Notes: a model not told the origin generated them from the sequence alone. Counted from the stretch's first letter, positions 11,196 to 22,070 are shown. The stretch is DNA of 64,000 bases from Phylloscopus collybita (GCA_027886175.1 JAJNNQ010000023.1:6310501-6374500); one strand, 5' to 3'. Made by a program: numbers and translations.

Positions 11196-11785
11196 GAGAG
11201 AAAAGGAAAAGCGAACTGGGAGCTGTCAGACACGATGGCCCCCTTTGCAGAGCCATTCCAGCATCCTGCCAGGCACCTCACGGGTCCCAGAAGAAGGATG
11301 TGGAAGGGAACTGGGCAAGGTGAAGCTGCCAAAGGGCCCTGCAGCAGAGGTGCCCCCTGCCCAGCCCCTTCCCTCAGCCCATGCGAGCTCCCTGGGCCAG
11401 GGGCCCTGGCTGAGTCCCAGCCCTCAGGCACTGCCGGGCTTGTGCTTCCCATCCAAGTGATGCCCAGAGCAAGGCGTGAGGACAGGGCCACCTGCTCCAC
11501 CCCTCAGAGCCACAGCCCAGGGTCCCTCCCCGGCCAGGCGGTGGCTGAGCTGGGGGAGCAGCGGAGCGGGGGCACCCCCAGCCAGGGGGAAACGGCTGCA
11601 CCTCGTCCAGAGCCACGAGCCCCTCCCTACCCCAGCCAGGGAGGAATCTCAGCTCCATATCCCAGCCCCGGGAGGAATCCCAGAGGCAAATCCAGCACCA
11701 AATGCACCCGGGGCGGTGGGGCTGCTCCACACTGGAATAGTTTACCTCTTGGCTGTTGTTTAACCAGCGTAAGGAAAGGGAAATA

Positions 11786-11791
11786 TTTATT
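11786..11791 (-). other. CBX8: Distal AATAAA signal candidate for CBX8
   Basis: TTTATT on the plus strand is AATAAA on the minus strand, about 1.19 kb after the CBX8 stop. Confidence 0.4.
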
Positions 11792-12575
11792 GTCTCTGAA
11801 TGCATAAAGGTGACCCTGGGATTTGTCAGGGATGTGGATATCACAAAACACTTTATCGGGAGTCTTCCAACAGTCTGAAGTAAACTGTGATTGGGAATAA
11901 AAGTAATAATAAATCCACTTTCTGTAGCAGAATAAAGCAACTAAATATGGGCAGTGAGATGCTCCCTCCCCAACCTCTCTGGCATTTCAGGAATGTAAAC
12001 AGAAGGGGGGTTTTGTTGGGGTTTTTTGTTTTTAGTGGGTGGGGGAACAGAATCAAGCGACCAGACAAAATGAAAACAGATATACTCAGCTCAGTCCCAT
12101 CTCCCACAACTGCTACGACAACTCTATTAAAGTGCATTTCAGTATCACCCCTCAGGAACCTTACACACACAAACTCCCCTCCTCCGCAAGAAAAGGGAAT
12201 TCAAGTTAATACTCCAACACTTTTAGCCTTTTTATGGATTTCTGCTTTTCCCCACCCCGACTCTGTAGCAACATGACTTTTTTTTTGTTAGACTGGAAAC
12301 ACCCCATCCCCAACAACACTGTGAATTCAAGTGCTCACGTCAACTGTCAAGGGCAACAGTTCTGGACACAGCACACTTGATTGTACAAGCAACACCTTAA
12401 ATCACAATCAAGAAATCCGGGCGCTTCGCCCTCCGAGGGAGCAGCACGTCCCCCTCCGCCATCCATAGCATCATATGAAAAATAAAAGTTAAAAAAACCC
12501 AGCACATACTTAGCTATGAACACCGTTATGTACACCGGCTCCTGTGGCAGAGGCGTGAACTCGTCAGTTCTCAGT

Positions 12576-12581
12576 TTTATT
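12576..12581 (-). other. CBX8: Proximal AATAAA signal candidate for CBX8
   Basis: TTTATT on the plus strand is AATAAA on the minus strand, about 400 bp after the CBX8 stop codon. Confidence 0.45.
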
Positions 12582-12976
12582 GTCCTTTCTAGGAGCAACT
12601 GAGCAGTCACTGTTGTCTCCATTTAAATAAAACAACTCAGAGTTGAAATATATATATAGATATATATATAAGCATTTTTTCTTAAATAACATATTTACAT
12701 CTAATAGAAAATATAACTCTAGAGATAATCTTTCCAACGAAATGTAAGACGTGAAAAAAAAAAACCAACAAAAAAAACAACCAAACCAAAACAAAAGAAT
12801 GAGTTAATGAATTTAGGACAGTTTCTAAATTCTCTCCAGGACCAAAAACAAAAGAAAAAAAAAATTTAAAAAAAAGGAGCATTAAAAAAAAAAAAAAAAA
12901 AGAGAGGCCCACCAAGCTCTACCAAGCTTTTGTCTGGATCTGACTGAAGAAAAGCCCAGCACCACCTCCACCAAAC

Positions 12977-13801
12977 TCATCGCTTCTCCTTAAAGAATCC
13001 TTGGTCCGTGCTGCTCTCCTTGATGGTGACGGTCAAAAAGTTAGAGGTCACGTCAGTTACCACCACCTTCTCCAGGTTGTTGAGAGAGGGGCTCCAGGAC
13101 TCCTCCTCGGGGTCCCCCAGGATCCTGGAGACGGGGATCCTGGCGATGAGGGAGGGCCGCCCCGCCGGGCCCCCCACGCCGTCGCGGTACAGGCTGCCCA
13201 CGGCCCCCGGGCTGACAGCGCCATGCAGGAGCTTGGGCCCGCCGGGGTCCAGCCCCCCCTGCCCCTTGGGGTCCAGAAAGTCCGCACGGTGCTTGGCCAG
13301 GCGCGGGGGGAAGGCCTCGGGCCCCGCCTCGGCGCGGTTGGGGCCGGGCAGGGCGCCGGGCAGGTCGGGCTCCTGCCGCCGGGCCAGCTGGATCACGCTG
13401 TGTCCCGAGCCAAACTTGGCTGCCCCCGCCGCCGCCTCCTCCATCTTCCTGGCCTTCAGGTAGTCCCCCACCTTGTCCCCCGGGTCCCCCAGTTTCCTTT
13501 TGGAGGCATCCAGAGTCTCCGCAAGGTCCTTGTAAATCTCCTTCCTGGGCTTTGGGCCTCTCTTTTTGGGGGTCTCTCCGGGTTTCTCTTCCACGCGGAT
13601 CACCCGGTCCCGGATGCCGTCTGCCTTGGGGGTGCTGCTGCTGGAGCTGCCCTGGGGGGGCAGGGCTATGTTTCTCAGTCCTTCCCTAGCCCGGGACGTG
13701 GAGCCCAGCTCCTGGGGGGACCTGCCGGGATAGGGCACCCGGATCCCCCTGGAAGAGTCACTGCGGAATTCATAGGTTTTGGCTTTGGCTTTCGCCTGGG
13801 C
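12977..13801 (-). CDS. CBX8: CBX8 coding exon 5
   Basis: Encodes residues 83-356, from [12 protein letters not shown] to FFKEKR. Acceptor tttgcag|GCC; stop TGA at 12979-12977. Confidence 0.95.
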   Translation of the reverse strand, partial: AQAKAKAKTYEFRSDSSRGIRVPYPGRSPQELGSTSRAREGLRNIALPPQGSSSSSTPKADGIRDRVIRVEEKPGETPKKRGPKPRKEIYKDLAETLDASKRKLGDPGDKVGDYLKARKMEEAAAGAAKFGSGHSVIQLARRQEPDLPGALPGPNRAEAGPEAFPPRLAKHRADFLDPKGQGGLDPGGPKLLHGAVSPGAVGSLYRDGVGGPAGRPSLIARIPVSRILGDPEEESWSPSLNNLEKVVVTDVTSNFLTVTIKESSTDQGFFKEKR

Positions 13802-14851
13802 CTGCAAAGGAGATAAATCACCCGGTGACTTTATTATCCTGCCATCCGGCTGTGTAATTGCAACTTACGAGAGGCCACCTCTGAGGGGAGCATCCTCCGA
13901 GGGGGCCAGACAGGGACCCCTGCTCTGGCTCGCAGCCCTCGCGCGCGGGCTCTGGCCCTCCTTACCTTTAGCAGGAAGGTTTTGGGCTTGGGGCCTCGCT
14001 TTTTGGGCCCGTAAAGCTCCATTTCTCGCTCCCTAGAGGTGTTAAAAGAACCAAAGCTTCAATTCAGCATAGCTACATGACAGCAACATATTTACAAGCG
14101 CAACTGCTACAGCTAGTAAAGGCCTTGTACCTCTCCTCGAAGGCTGCAAGCAGCCGGGCATCCAGGATGTTCTCCTCAGGTTCCCAAGTGCTGTACCTGG
14201 GGGGAAGGCGGGACGGAGAGAGGGAACAGAATAAGGAGCCAGCAGGGAACAAGACAGATAAAATAAAAAATAGGGGCATAAAGGTTCTCGTTCTGGCACA
14301 AAGGGGGAGCAGGGGGTGCAGCCAGCATCCCCCCGGCCCCTGCTGCAGCCCCCCCCCGGGCGACTTACTTCTGCGACCAGCCCTTCCATTTGACCAGATA
14401 TTCCATGCGGCCCTGCGGATGGGAAGCGAGGAAAATAAATAGGCGCGGAGCAAAAACCGCGACAAACCGCGACAAACCGCGACAAACCGCCCCGCAACAA
14501 AGGTCCCCCCGCAACGCCCCGAGCAGGGAGCGGAACCCGGGGCGGGGGGGCAGCGGGGGGGATGCAACAATGAAAAATAACGCGGATTTAACACACACAG
14601 CCCCCCCCACCCCCCAGGCGCGGATTTAACACCGCCCCCCCCCAGGCGCGGGGCGCGGAGGGCGGGAGCGGAGGAGCGGAGCCCGCCCCGCGGCGGGGGG
14701 AGCCAGAGCCGCCCCCAGCGGGCCGGGGCCGGGGTGAAAGGGGGCCGGGGGCGCGGCGGGGGGGGCTCGGGGGGGCACCTACTTTGCGGATGCGGCGCTT
14801 GAGCAGGGCCTCGGCCGCGAAGACGCGCTCCCCGACGGCCGAGAGCTCCAT
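12977..14851 (-). CDS. CBX8: Chromobox protein 8 (canonical PRC1 subunit), complete, five coding exons
   Basis: CBX8 is a nuclear PRC1 subunit with an H3K27me3-reading chromodomain and a RING1-binding C-box; in mammals it also contacts the MLL fusion partners AF9/ENL. Minus-strand exons are 14851-14783, 14412-14369, 14196-14131, 14032-13966 and 13801-12977. All have GT-AG borders and consistent phases, giving 356 aa (human 389). The chromodomain starts [14 protein letters not shown], with cage residues F11, W32 and W35. Two basic KKRGPKP blocks lie at about residues 70 and 161. A conserved YEFRSDS/YPGRSP segment follows the chromodomain. The C-terminus has [20 protein letters not shown] and ends FFKEKR, as in human CBX8. 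The long Arg-Asp/Arg-Glu run of the mammalian protein is absent. The ATG has A at -3. The gene is convergent with CBX2 and tandem with CBX4. Confidence 0.96.
13966..14032 (-). CDS. CBX8: CBX8 coding exon 4
   Basis: 67 bp encoding the end of R60 and [20 protein letters not shown] to K82. Acceptor ctctag|G; donor AAG|GTAAGG, phase 0. Confidence 0.95.
14131..14196 (-). CDS. CBX8: CBX8 coding exon 3
   Basis: 66 bp encoding [20 protein letters not shown] with split codons at both ends. Acceptor ccag|G; donor AG|GTACAA. Confidence 0.95.
14369..14412 (-). CDS. CBX8: CBX8 coding exon 2
   Basis: 44 bp encoding [14 protein letters not shown] with cage residues W32 and W35. Acceptor cgcag|GGC; donor AA|GTAAGT. 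Confidence 0.95.
14461..14490. repeat. 10-bp tandem repeat in CBX8 intron 1
   Basis: GACAAACCGC occurs three times, with a partial copy on the left. On the CBX8 strand it lies about 50-80 nt before the exon 2 acceptor, near where a branch point would be expected. Confidence 0.9.
14783..14851 (-). CDS. CBX8: CBX8 coding exon 1
   Basis: 69 bp encoding residues 1-23 ([14 protein letters not shown]...RIRK). Donor AAA|GTAGGT. The start context is AACATGG. Confidence 0.95.
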
Positions 14852-15115
14852 GTTTACGCGGCCGCTCGCAGCGCAGGGGCGGCCCCGGCGCAGCCCAGAC
14901 CATAATACTCCGCCCGCTGACGTCACCGCGCCCCCCGCCCCCCCCCCCCCGCGCGCGCCGCGCCGGAGCCGGGTGGAATATTCCGCCCGCGCCGCATTGG
15001 CCGCGCCGCGCCCCGCCCACCGACGTGCCCCGCGTCCCGATGGGCCGGGGCGGGGCTTAGAGCCACGCCCACCGCGCCACGCCCACCGCGCCACGCCCCC
15101 GAGGCCACGCCCCGC
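14852..15115 (-). promoter_or_regulatory. CBX8: CBX8 CpG-island promoter
   Basis: This region holds a perfect CRE palindrome TGACGTCA (14918-14925), a C13 run (14938-14950) next to alternating GC, and a CCAAT box on the gene strand (14996-15000). A CACGCCC cluster (15063-15114) typical of KLF/SP sites lies further out. There is no TATA box. The start site is probably within about 100 bp of the ATG; this is inferred. Confidence 0.6.
15063..15114. repeat. 14-bp tandem repeat of CACGCCC boxes
   Basis: CCACGCCCACCGCG appears twice exactly and then in two degenerate copies. Each copy supplies a CACGCCC KLF/SP-type motif in the CBX8 promoter. Confidence 0.85.
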
Positions 15116-16686
15116 TCGGGGGGACGGCCCCGGGAGGGCGGGAGGGGGCGCGGGGCACAAAGGGGGCCCGCGGTACCGAAAAGGGGCGAGATGGGGTTCG
15201 GCAGCCCCGGGAACGGGCCGGGGGGGTTCCGCGGCACCCGGACGGGGCGGAATGGGGGGGTTCCGCGGCCTGGCCCGCCTACCGGTGGTCGGACAAAGAG
15301 AGCGGTGTCAGGGATGGGAGCGCTCCCGCACGAGCAGCCCGTCTCCGATACCGGCGGTGCCGCGGAGCCCGTCCACGGACAGACGCGGTCGCGCGTGCCG
15401 CTCGGCGCCGCCGCTGCTGCGGGAACGCGGATCGTTCCCGGCGACGCGGACACGACCGGCAGAAGGAGGCACCGCGGCCGCCGGTTCCGCTGTGCCGGCA
15501 GCCCCCGGCTTTGGTCCCAGTGGGGAGGAGTGGTGACCCGGGGCCAGCGGGACGGCCCCACGCAGGATTTGGTCCATCTCCCACATTATCTGTCAGCAAA
15601 CTGCCATAGGACCGTGGTTGTACTACGAGGCTGCCAGCCGGTACCGCGGAGGCTTCCAGCCGGTACCCGCACCGGCTCTGCCCCTCGCCCCGCGGCACCG
15701 CCTCGGGGAGACATCACCTTCTCCCCGAGGCGGCCACGGAAGAACGAGACACGCGCGAATCGCGGGAAATCGGTGCAGCCTCTGGGAGACAGGAGATCCC
15801 ACGCAACCGGTTCTCGCTAGTGGGCAGGGACCCAATCCGCCCCCCACGCCATCGGTGGGAGGCTCCGGGAGGACCGGGCAGCCCTTTAGCCCGGTCCCGC
15901 GGAGGGAGTGAAGCGGTTTCCGTGTCCGTGGGCAGCGCCGCCGCTCGGGGCTGCCCTGAGAGTGGGACGCGCAGCACTGCGGTGCTGAGTGGGCTCCTGT
16001 GGCTCACGACGGACGAGACCAGACCAAGTCTCTAGTGGATCTTTCCCCGCTGTCCCCACCTCGGCCTCCCCTCCGCTAAGGAGCTCGAAGCGGAAGAGCA
16101 GCGGCCCTCTGCGGCCGTCACGTTCTCGCGTGGGAAACCCACGGCGGGAGTGGCCCCGGGGATGCGGCTGCACCTGCCCTGCCGTGAACGAGACCGCACC
16201 GCCCGGCCTGGGGCTGGGGCCACGAAACGCTTCCCAGTCCCCGGCTGGGGAAGCCGCCCGGGGGGCGCCGGGACCGGAGGGCACCGGCGAGGTTCCCACC
16301 CCGAGCGTTGCTTCCCGGCGATCCTGCCCGCCGCCGCCTCACCCGGGCGGGCAGGGACCTCCAACGGCGGCCACGAGTGGGGCTTCGGCACCTCGCGGGG
16401 AGCGCTGACAGCTGGACCCCCGCGGCTCCACGCGGGACGCGTGGGTTGGCTTTCCGTGGGCAGATCCCTCCTCCCACCGCCCCCGGCCGAAGTGAAACCG
16501 CGCTCCCGGGAGGAGGCGGAAGATTCCCACTCGGCGGCTCCCGTGTACTCGCACACCACGCTTGAAACCCCGCGGCCACGGGAGCCGTCGCGACACGCGA
16601 GTTCTGCGTGGCGCGGCCGGGCCGGGGGAAAGCGCAACCTCCGCGGTCTCCCGGCCGCCGGCGAGCCGCGTCCCGGGAAGTTTTTC

Positions 16687-16718
16687 GTTAATTTTGAATT
16701 AACCGTTGTTAATTAAGG
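16687..16718. promoter_or_regulatory. AT-rich homeodomain/HNF1-like palindrome
   Basis: GTTAATTTTGAATTAAC (16687-16703) is an inverted repeat with perfect 7-bp arms and a 3-nt spacer. It is followed by GTTAATTAAG. It stands alone in extremely GC-rich DNA. HNF1 or homeodomain binding is inference only. Confidence 0.4.
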
Positions 16719-19700
16719 CTGGTCGCGGGGCGACTCGTGAATTGGCGTGGACGCGGCTCAGTGGAACCCGTTCCTGGGAAGGTGCTTCGTAGAGGACAGA
16801 CCCGGCGGCAGCGGGCGCACGGCCCGGCGGGGGCCGCGTGGCCGTGGGTGGGAAGCTGATCCTGTCCCTCCGGCACGATGGGTGCTGGCGCGACGGCGCC
16901 CGTTCCCGTGGCCGTGGGGCCGCCGCAGCCCCGAGAGAGTTGGTGCCTGCCCGGCACCTTGGCTGTCGGGGTCCTCGGAGCACGCTGGAACCGCGGACCC
17001 GAGGCCGTGCCGCCCGGTACCGACGCCACACGGGAGCCCCGAGGGGCCGGGCAGCTCCCGACTGAGCAGCTGCCTTTGCCCCGCCGCCTGCGCGGAGCCC
17101 CGCGGGGGCCCGCGGCCACGCGCAGGGGTGCAGAGGGGAGAAGCCGAGGTTCCGGCTGCCTCCCACGAGGGCAGCAGCGGAAAAACAGCCAAATCCTCCC
17201 GCCGGAACCCACGCGGAACCCGCGCGGGGCCGGAGCTGCGCCCCGCTTGAGGTGCGGGGGGGGCAGGGAGAAGGCGAGACGCAAACGAGAACGGAGCGGG
17301 GAAAGCAGCGCGGAGCGATCGCCGCCGCGGGAAAACCGCCCGAAGCCCCCGCGCGTGTGTGAGCAGGGGCCGGGGCTGCGGCCACTCGTGGGGGTCTTGG
17401 CCCGGAAGGAGAAGTGGGACAGAGCTGCTCCAGCCGTGCGGGACGCGGCAGCGGCGGGCGGGACCGTACCCGGGCAGTTCCTGCCGCTGCCGAAGGGTGT
17501 CCGGAGACCTCCGCGCCCGGAGCCGGCGGCACTGCGGGGCCCTCTCCCGCACAGTCAAGCAACCGGAGCAGGAGCTGAGCCGGGGGCACGGGCAGCCTTC
17601 CGTGCCCCAGGGTCAACGGCGGGAGCTGTCCGGGTCCCCCACGGGCTCTCGGCCGGCTGGGGCCGCTCATCCCTGCGGCTCCCGTCACCCACACCGGCCC
17701 GGGACCGGTTCTGGGATCCCAGGACTCGGAGCCAACAAGAGGACAGCTCCGGACCGGCGAGAGCGTGCGCTGCCGCGGCAAACCCGGTTTCCGCCCATTT
17801 GACCGCAAAAGATCCTCTCGGCGGGGTTTACGCTCCTCCAGCCCGCACTCGTGCGAGGAACTCATCGGGGCTCAGCGGGCTGCTGCGGAGCAGAGTGCCC
17901 GGCTCCCCGGTCCGTTCCCGCTGTGCGAGGGCTACCATGGCAGCGAGTTTTGCAACGAAACCGAGGGGCTGGAGCCCCTCTCGGGGTCGCGCGTGGCGGC
18001 GGCGGGCGGGCGCGCGTGTCCGAGTGCGGCTGAGCCGGGAGAACGGGGCGGCGGGGCGGACCCGGCTCCAGCCCAGCCGCCGGCACCATCGATCCCCGCA
18101 TCGCAGCGGGGCAGTTCTCCGCCACGCCCGCGTGCTCTGGCGGCCGCGCTTCACAAGCTGCTCCGTCCCACGGCCACCCGCGTCGAGGACGACAGGATCC
18201 ATGCCAGCTCCCAGCCCGACCCGGCCCGGTTCCCCCGGTGGCCGAGGATGCCGGTGCCCCTCAGAGACCCCTTTTATGCCAAGGTCGCGCCCCAGCGTGT
18301 CCCCATCTCCTGGGCATATCCGAGCGTGGACCCCGCTCTGGGACTGCCGAGGGCAGCCAGAGCAGAGCAAGCGGCCCGCGGCAGAACCCCAAAGCTCGCC
18401 CGTCCCCGAACCGATCCCCCGAGCGGGCTGGCCCTGGGGTCCCAGGAGAGGCATCCTGTAGCCCGGGTACCGCCGAGCAGGGCAGAGCGAGCCCCGGAGC
18501 CACTTTCCACGCGAGTCCCCTGCTTGCGTGGACACTCCCCTGCATACTCGGGGCGGGGCAGCCCCGGATTCCCCGTCGGCCCAGCCGCCCGGTTCGGCTG
18601 CTGGTTTCTCCCGGTTCGGTTCCGCTCCCGAGCCGTGCAGGAAAACTCTTCTCTCCCCCGGTAGCTGAATGGAGCCGGGAGCAGCATCGGCACCTCGCTG
18701 CCCCACGGATCAGTACCGGGCTGTGCCGACGGGGGGCGAGGACCCGGGACCCTTCGGCACCGCCGGCACCGCCGGCTCACGGTCCTGTCCGAGGCTGGGG
18801 GCTCAGCCCGGCCCCCGAGACGCTGCCTTTTCGTTTCCGAGCAGCTCGGGGACAACTGCGGAGACAGCGACCGGCTCCGACCTGTGGCACCGGTACCCCG
18901 CAGTGCCGCCGGGGTTGGGCCGGGTAGTGCGGGGGTCTCCGGTCCCAGCAGGGGAGATCTCGGGTGTGCCCATGCAGCGGTGACGCCGACGGTCCACAAG
19001 ACCCCGGAAGTTCCCGTGAGAGTAAGTTTTCGTGTCGAGGTGTTTGACATCGAATTCATGACGGGGCAGGGCTTCCCCGGCGGCTCCGGAGGCGACGTGG
19101 CGGGGGCAGGCAGCGTGTCCCCCGAGGACACGGCTCAGGTCCGGCCGACGCCTGGGAGGACACCGGGTGCGGTTGCTGCCCTTTCTCCGGGGACCCAAGG
19201 GGGCTGGCGGAGCCGCGGAGGGATCCCGGCGTGCACGGACGCAGAGGGAGCGACAGGAGCCCAGCTTCGGGGACTCTACCGAGCACCTGGGCAGAGGAGC
19301 TTCTCTCCGCCCCTTCGATCGTTATTGCCCGGTAACGGAGGCTTTGGCCAGTCAACGAAACGACCGCCCCGGTGAGATGCAGCTCAGCGCCCGTCCCGGT
19401 CGGGTCTCGCCGCAGCCCCGCGACCGAGCCGCGCGTCCTCCCCGGGACAGTCGGTGCCGAGGACCGTGGCTGCCAAACCCCTCCGATCTCCACGGCCCCT
19501 CCCGGGAGGCGGCGGGCGCAGCCCGGCCTCGTCCCGACGGTGCCGCACGGGAACGCTGCACTTCCCGGCGCGTCCCCGCCGGCCCGGTGAATTCCAGGTG
19601 CTTTCCATAGGTGGCACCGTCCTCCTGGAAATGGCGGCCGCGGCCTCTGCGCAACCGGCGGCGTTCCCGCCACCCCTGGGGGACACTGCCACCCCCTCCG

Positions 19701-20210
19701 CCCCGGGCAGCCCCCCCGCACGGCCGGTTCAGCAGGGCGGAGCGCCCGCAGGAGGCCCCGGGAGCTCTGCCAAGCCCCGGGGAGAAGCGCGGGGGGTTTT
19801 CCCTCTGCGGTCCGCACGGCGGAGAGAAGCCGCCGTTCTTTTCCAGGAGCACAGTCCCACGAACGCTGGGGAGTCTCCCGCATCCGCCCGCACAGCTCGT
19901 GGGAGAGGCCCACGCGTGTCCTGCAGCCATGGGTTCGTGCGGGCGGCGTGCCCTGAGCCCCCGCTCGGGCGAGACTGAACGGCGGAATCCCCGCGCCGTC
20001 CCCTGCGGGGAGCGCCCACGGAGCGCCCCGACGGCAAAGCGCCCGCTCTCCGTTCTGCAGGCGTGCCGTGGCACCCGGAGCGCCTCGCCACCCCCGGCGC
20101 GGCACTTCCGCGGGTCGCCTCGAACAGCCCGGGCCGGGAAAGTGCCGCTCCCGGGGGCGGGGGGCCGGGGGCCGTCGTTTATCGCCCGCTCCGGGCTCCG
20201 AGCGCTCCGC

Positions 20211-20226
20211 ACAAAAGATCTTTTGT
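20211..20226. promoter_or_regulatory. 16-bp perfect palindrome ACAAAAGATCTTTTGT
   Basis: A perfect palindrome made of two inverted ACAAAAG half-sites, resembling SOX/TCF motifs, in an AT-rich island of the GC block. Confidence 0.4.
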
Positions 20227-20750
20227 TCCCGGCAGTTCTGAATTTGCTCATTATTTGTAGGAACATAAACACGAACTGTTTGCGGATGGGGAGAGGGAAG
20301 AACCGGCTCGAATACGGCGTGGGGCGAGGAAACGGGAATGTTCCGGGGTATTCCCGCACCCCGTCTAGCCGGCGCGTCTCCGTCCCGCCGGCTGCTGATC
20401 GCGCAAGGACGGCAGAAGGACGGACCTGTCCCTGCAGCGGCCAAGGCAGTGTCACGAGTGGGCAGCGGCCACGCGAGGGCCCCGCCAGGGCGGGACAGAG
20501 CGCGGTGCGCGGCCCAGCGGCCCCGGTGGTCACGGCCCCGCCGCGGGGGGAACTGAGCTGAGATGTGACAAACGAGACAAAGTGCGAATCGAGCCGCCCG
20601 GAGCTGCCGCTACCCCCGCGCTTCACCCGGTCCGGCTCTGTCTCGGCTCCGTCCCCGCCCGTCCCCGCCCGCTCCCACCGTCCTCGCCCGCTCGCGCGCA
20701 GCCCCGCGACTCCGCTTTTAACAAAAGCAATTAGAGGTGAAGCGCTGCTC

Positions 20751-21025
20751 ATTTGCATTCCGCTTAATGACCGGCGGTGGCTTCCCTGGGGCGGGCGGGG
20801 TCCGGCGGCCGCGGCGGGGCCGGGGCTCGGTGGGGCGGGGGGCGCGGCCCGGCCCCGCCCCGCCCGCGCCGAGGCCCCGCCCCCGGCCCCGCCCCCGTGC
20901 CAAGGTGGGCGCTGTATTTAGGTTCATGCCCTTATATGGCGATGCGCGCGGCGCCCCGCGGACGGCGCGCACCATATAAGGCAGCGGTGCCGGGGCCCGG
21001 CTGAGCTGGTGAGCGCTGATTGGCC
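20751..21025. promoter_or_regulatory. Candidate promoter with twin inverted CArG boxes, octamer and CCAAT box
   Basis: Two perfect SRF CArG boxes, CCTTATATGG (20930-20939) and CCATATAAGG (20972-20981), are exact inverted copies spaced 42 bp apart, about four helical turns. An octamer ATTTGCAT (20751-20758), GC boxes and an inverted CCAAT (ATTGG, about 21019) surround them. Each box contains an ATATAAG core that could serve as a TATA element pointing outward. No transcript is identifiable on either side. Confidence 0.5.
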
Positions 21026-22025
21026 CGCCCGTATCGCAGCAACGGCTCCGGCGGGGGGAGCGGCCCCGCGCCCCCACCCGCCCCCGGCCCGCACCCCCGC
21101 GGGCACCGAGCCGGGACGCCCCGTTCCCACGGGACACCCCCGAGGGACCCCACCTACCGTGCGCCCCTCAGCCCGCCCGCTCCCGCTGCCCCTTCCCGGC
21201 CCGGGGCTCCCGACTCGCCATCTCGCCGCGGGTCTTCCGTGGACACCGACGGCACTTGGGAGCCCACGGCGCTCCCGAGGTGTGGCGGGACCACCGGTCC
21301 TCTGTCTCCGCAAGGCGGGTCACGGAGGAATCCGACCGTGCCTGCCTCACTGGCGGCAGAGCACTCGGCGGGGCCGCGGGCTGGGATAGCCGGCGGGACG
21401 GGGCGATCCCGTTGCTGTGCGGAGCGGGACCTTGCGTGGGCAAGGGGGGAACGGGCAGCGGCGGCGCTGCGCGGACCGGGGTGACCCCGATATGAGCACA
21501 GAGATCGGAGGGCTTAGCGGTGGAGGGCGGCCGGGGGGGCCAGCGCCGGGCAAGCTATTCACAGAAGGCAGCGGCGCCCTCTGCACCGTGCGCGGCGCGG
21601 ACGGCGGCTTCCGCGCACGCGGGCGCCACCCGCGATGCGCGCACCCACGGCGCGGCAAAGCGCCTTCCAGTGTCCAGCCGCCACGGTGCGGACCGGCCGC
21701 GGGGGACGGCTCTCCCGCGCTCCGGTGGGGAAAGGACCACGCCATCTCGGCTCCCACAGTCCCGTTGTCGGGACATCCCCACACCCCACAGACACCCGCG
21801 GAAACTGCCGGTGGGGAGGGAAGCTCCGGCAGCGCAGGCGACAGCCGCGCACCCACGCGTGTCCGCTCCTGCCCTGCGGGCACGCTCCGGGGGGCCGCCG
21901 CCGTGACGGGCGGGGGGCGGCGACACGATGCGGCGACACGGGGTCGAGTTTTCGTTGTGGCTTGGCCGCGGAGCCGGTGCGTGGCCGAGTCGTGGCCGCA
22001 CCCTGCCGCGTGCCCACGGCCCGAT

Positions 22026-22070
22026 TATTTTTTCAATATTTTATTTTTATTTTATTTTATTTTAAACCGA
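22026..22070. repeat. TTTTA-type AT-rich low-complexity tract
   Basis: Repeated ATTTT units form a short AT island in GC-rich DNA. On the minus strand it contains several overlapping AATAAA hexamers. Confidence 0.8.

Larger units (their letters stand above)
10700..12976 (-). other. CBX8: Probable CBX8 3' UTR
   Basis: A/T-rich sequence with homopolymers (A26 at 11166-11191) and AT microsatellites, following the CBX8 stop on the minus strand. AATAAA signals on that strand lie at 12576-12581 (proximal) and 11786-11791 (distal). The A/T-rich 10700-10860 stretch may be the furthest end. Which signal is used cannot be decided here. Confidence 0.5.
15115..20700. other. Very GC/CpG-rich intergenic block, no gene supported
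   Basis: Frames of several hundred codons are open on both strands at once, which reflects scarcity of A/T-rich stop codons rather than coding. None shows recognisable homology or exon structure. AT-rich islands are visible at 16683-16718 and 20205-20300. The block looks like an extended CpG island or Polycomb-type domain upstream of CBX8. Confidence 0.55.

Noticed and set aside
13001..13816. 271-codon plus-strand open frame
   Set aside because: Antisense shadow of CBX8 exon 5.
21003..21014. CTG|GTGAGC as a splice donor of a first exon after the CArG element
   Set aside because: A start site placed by the TATA-like core would leave only a few bases of exon; probably coincidence.
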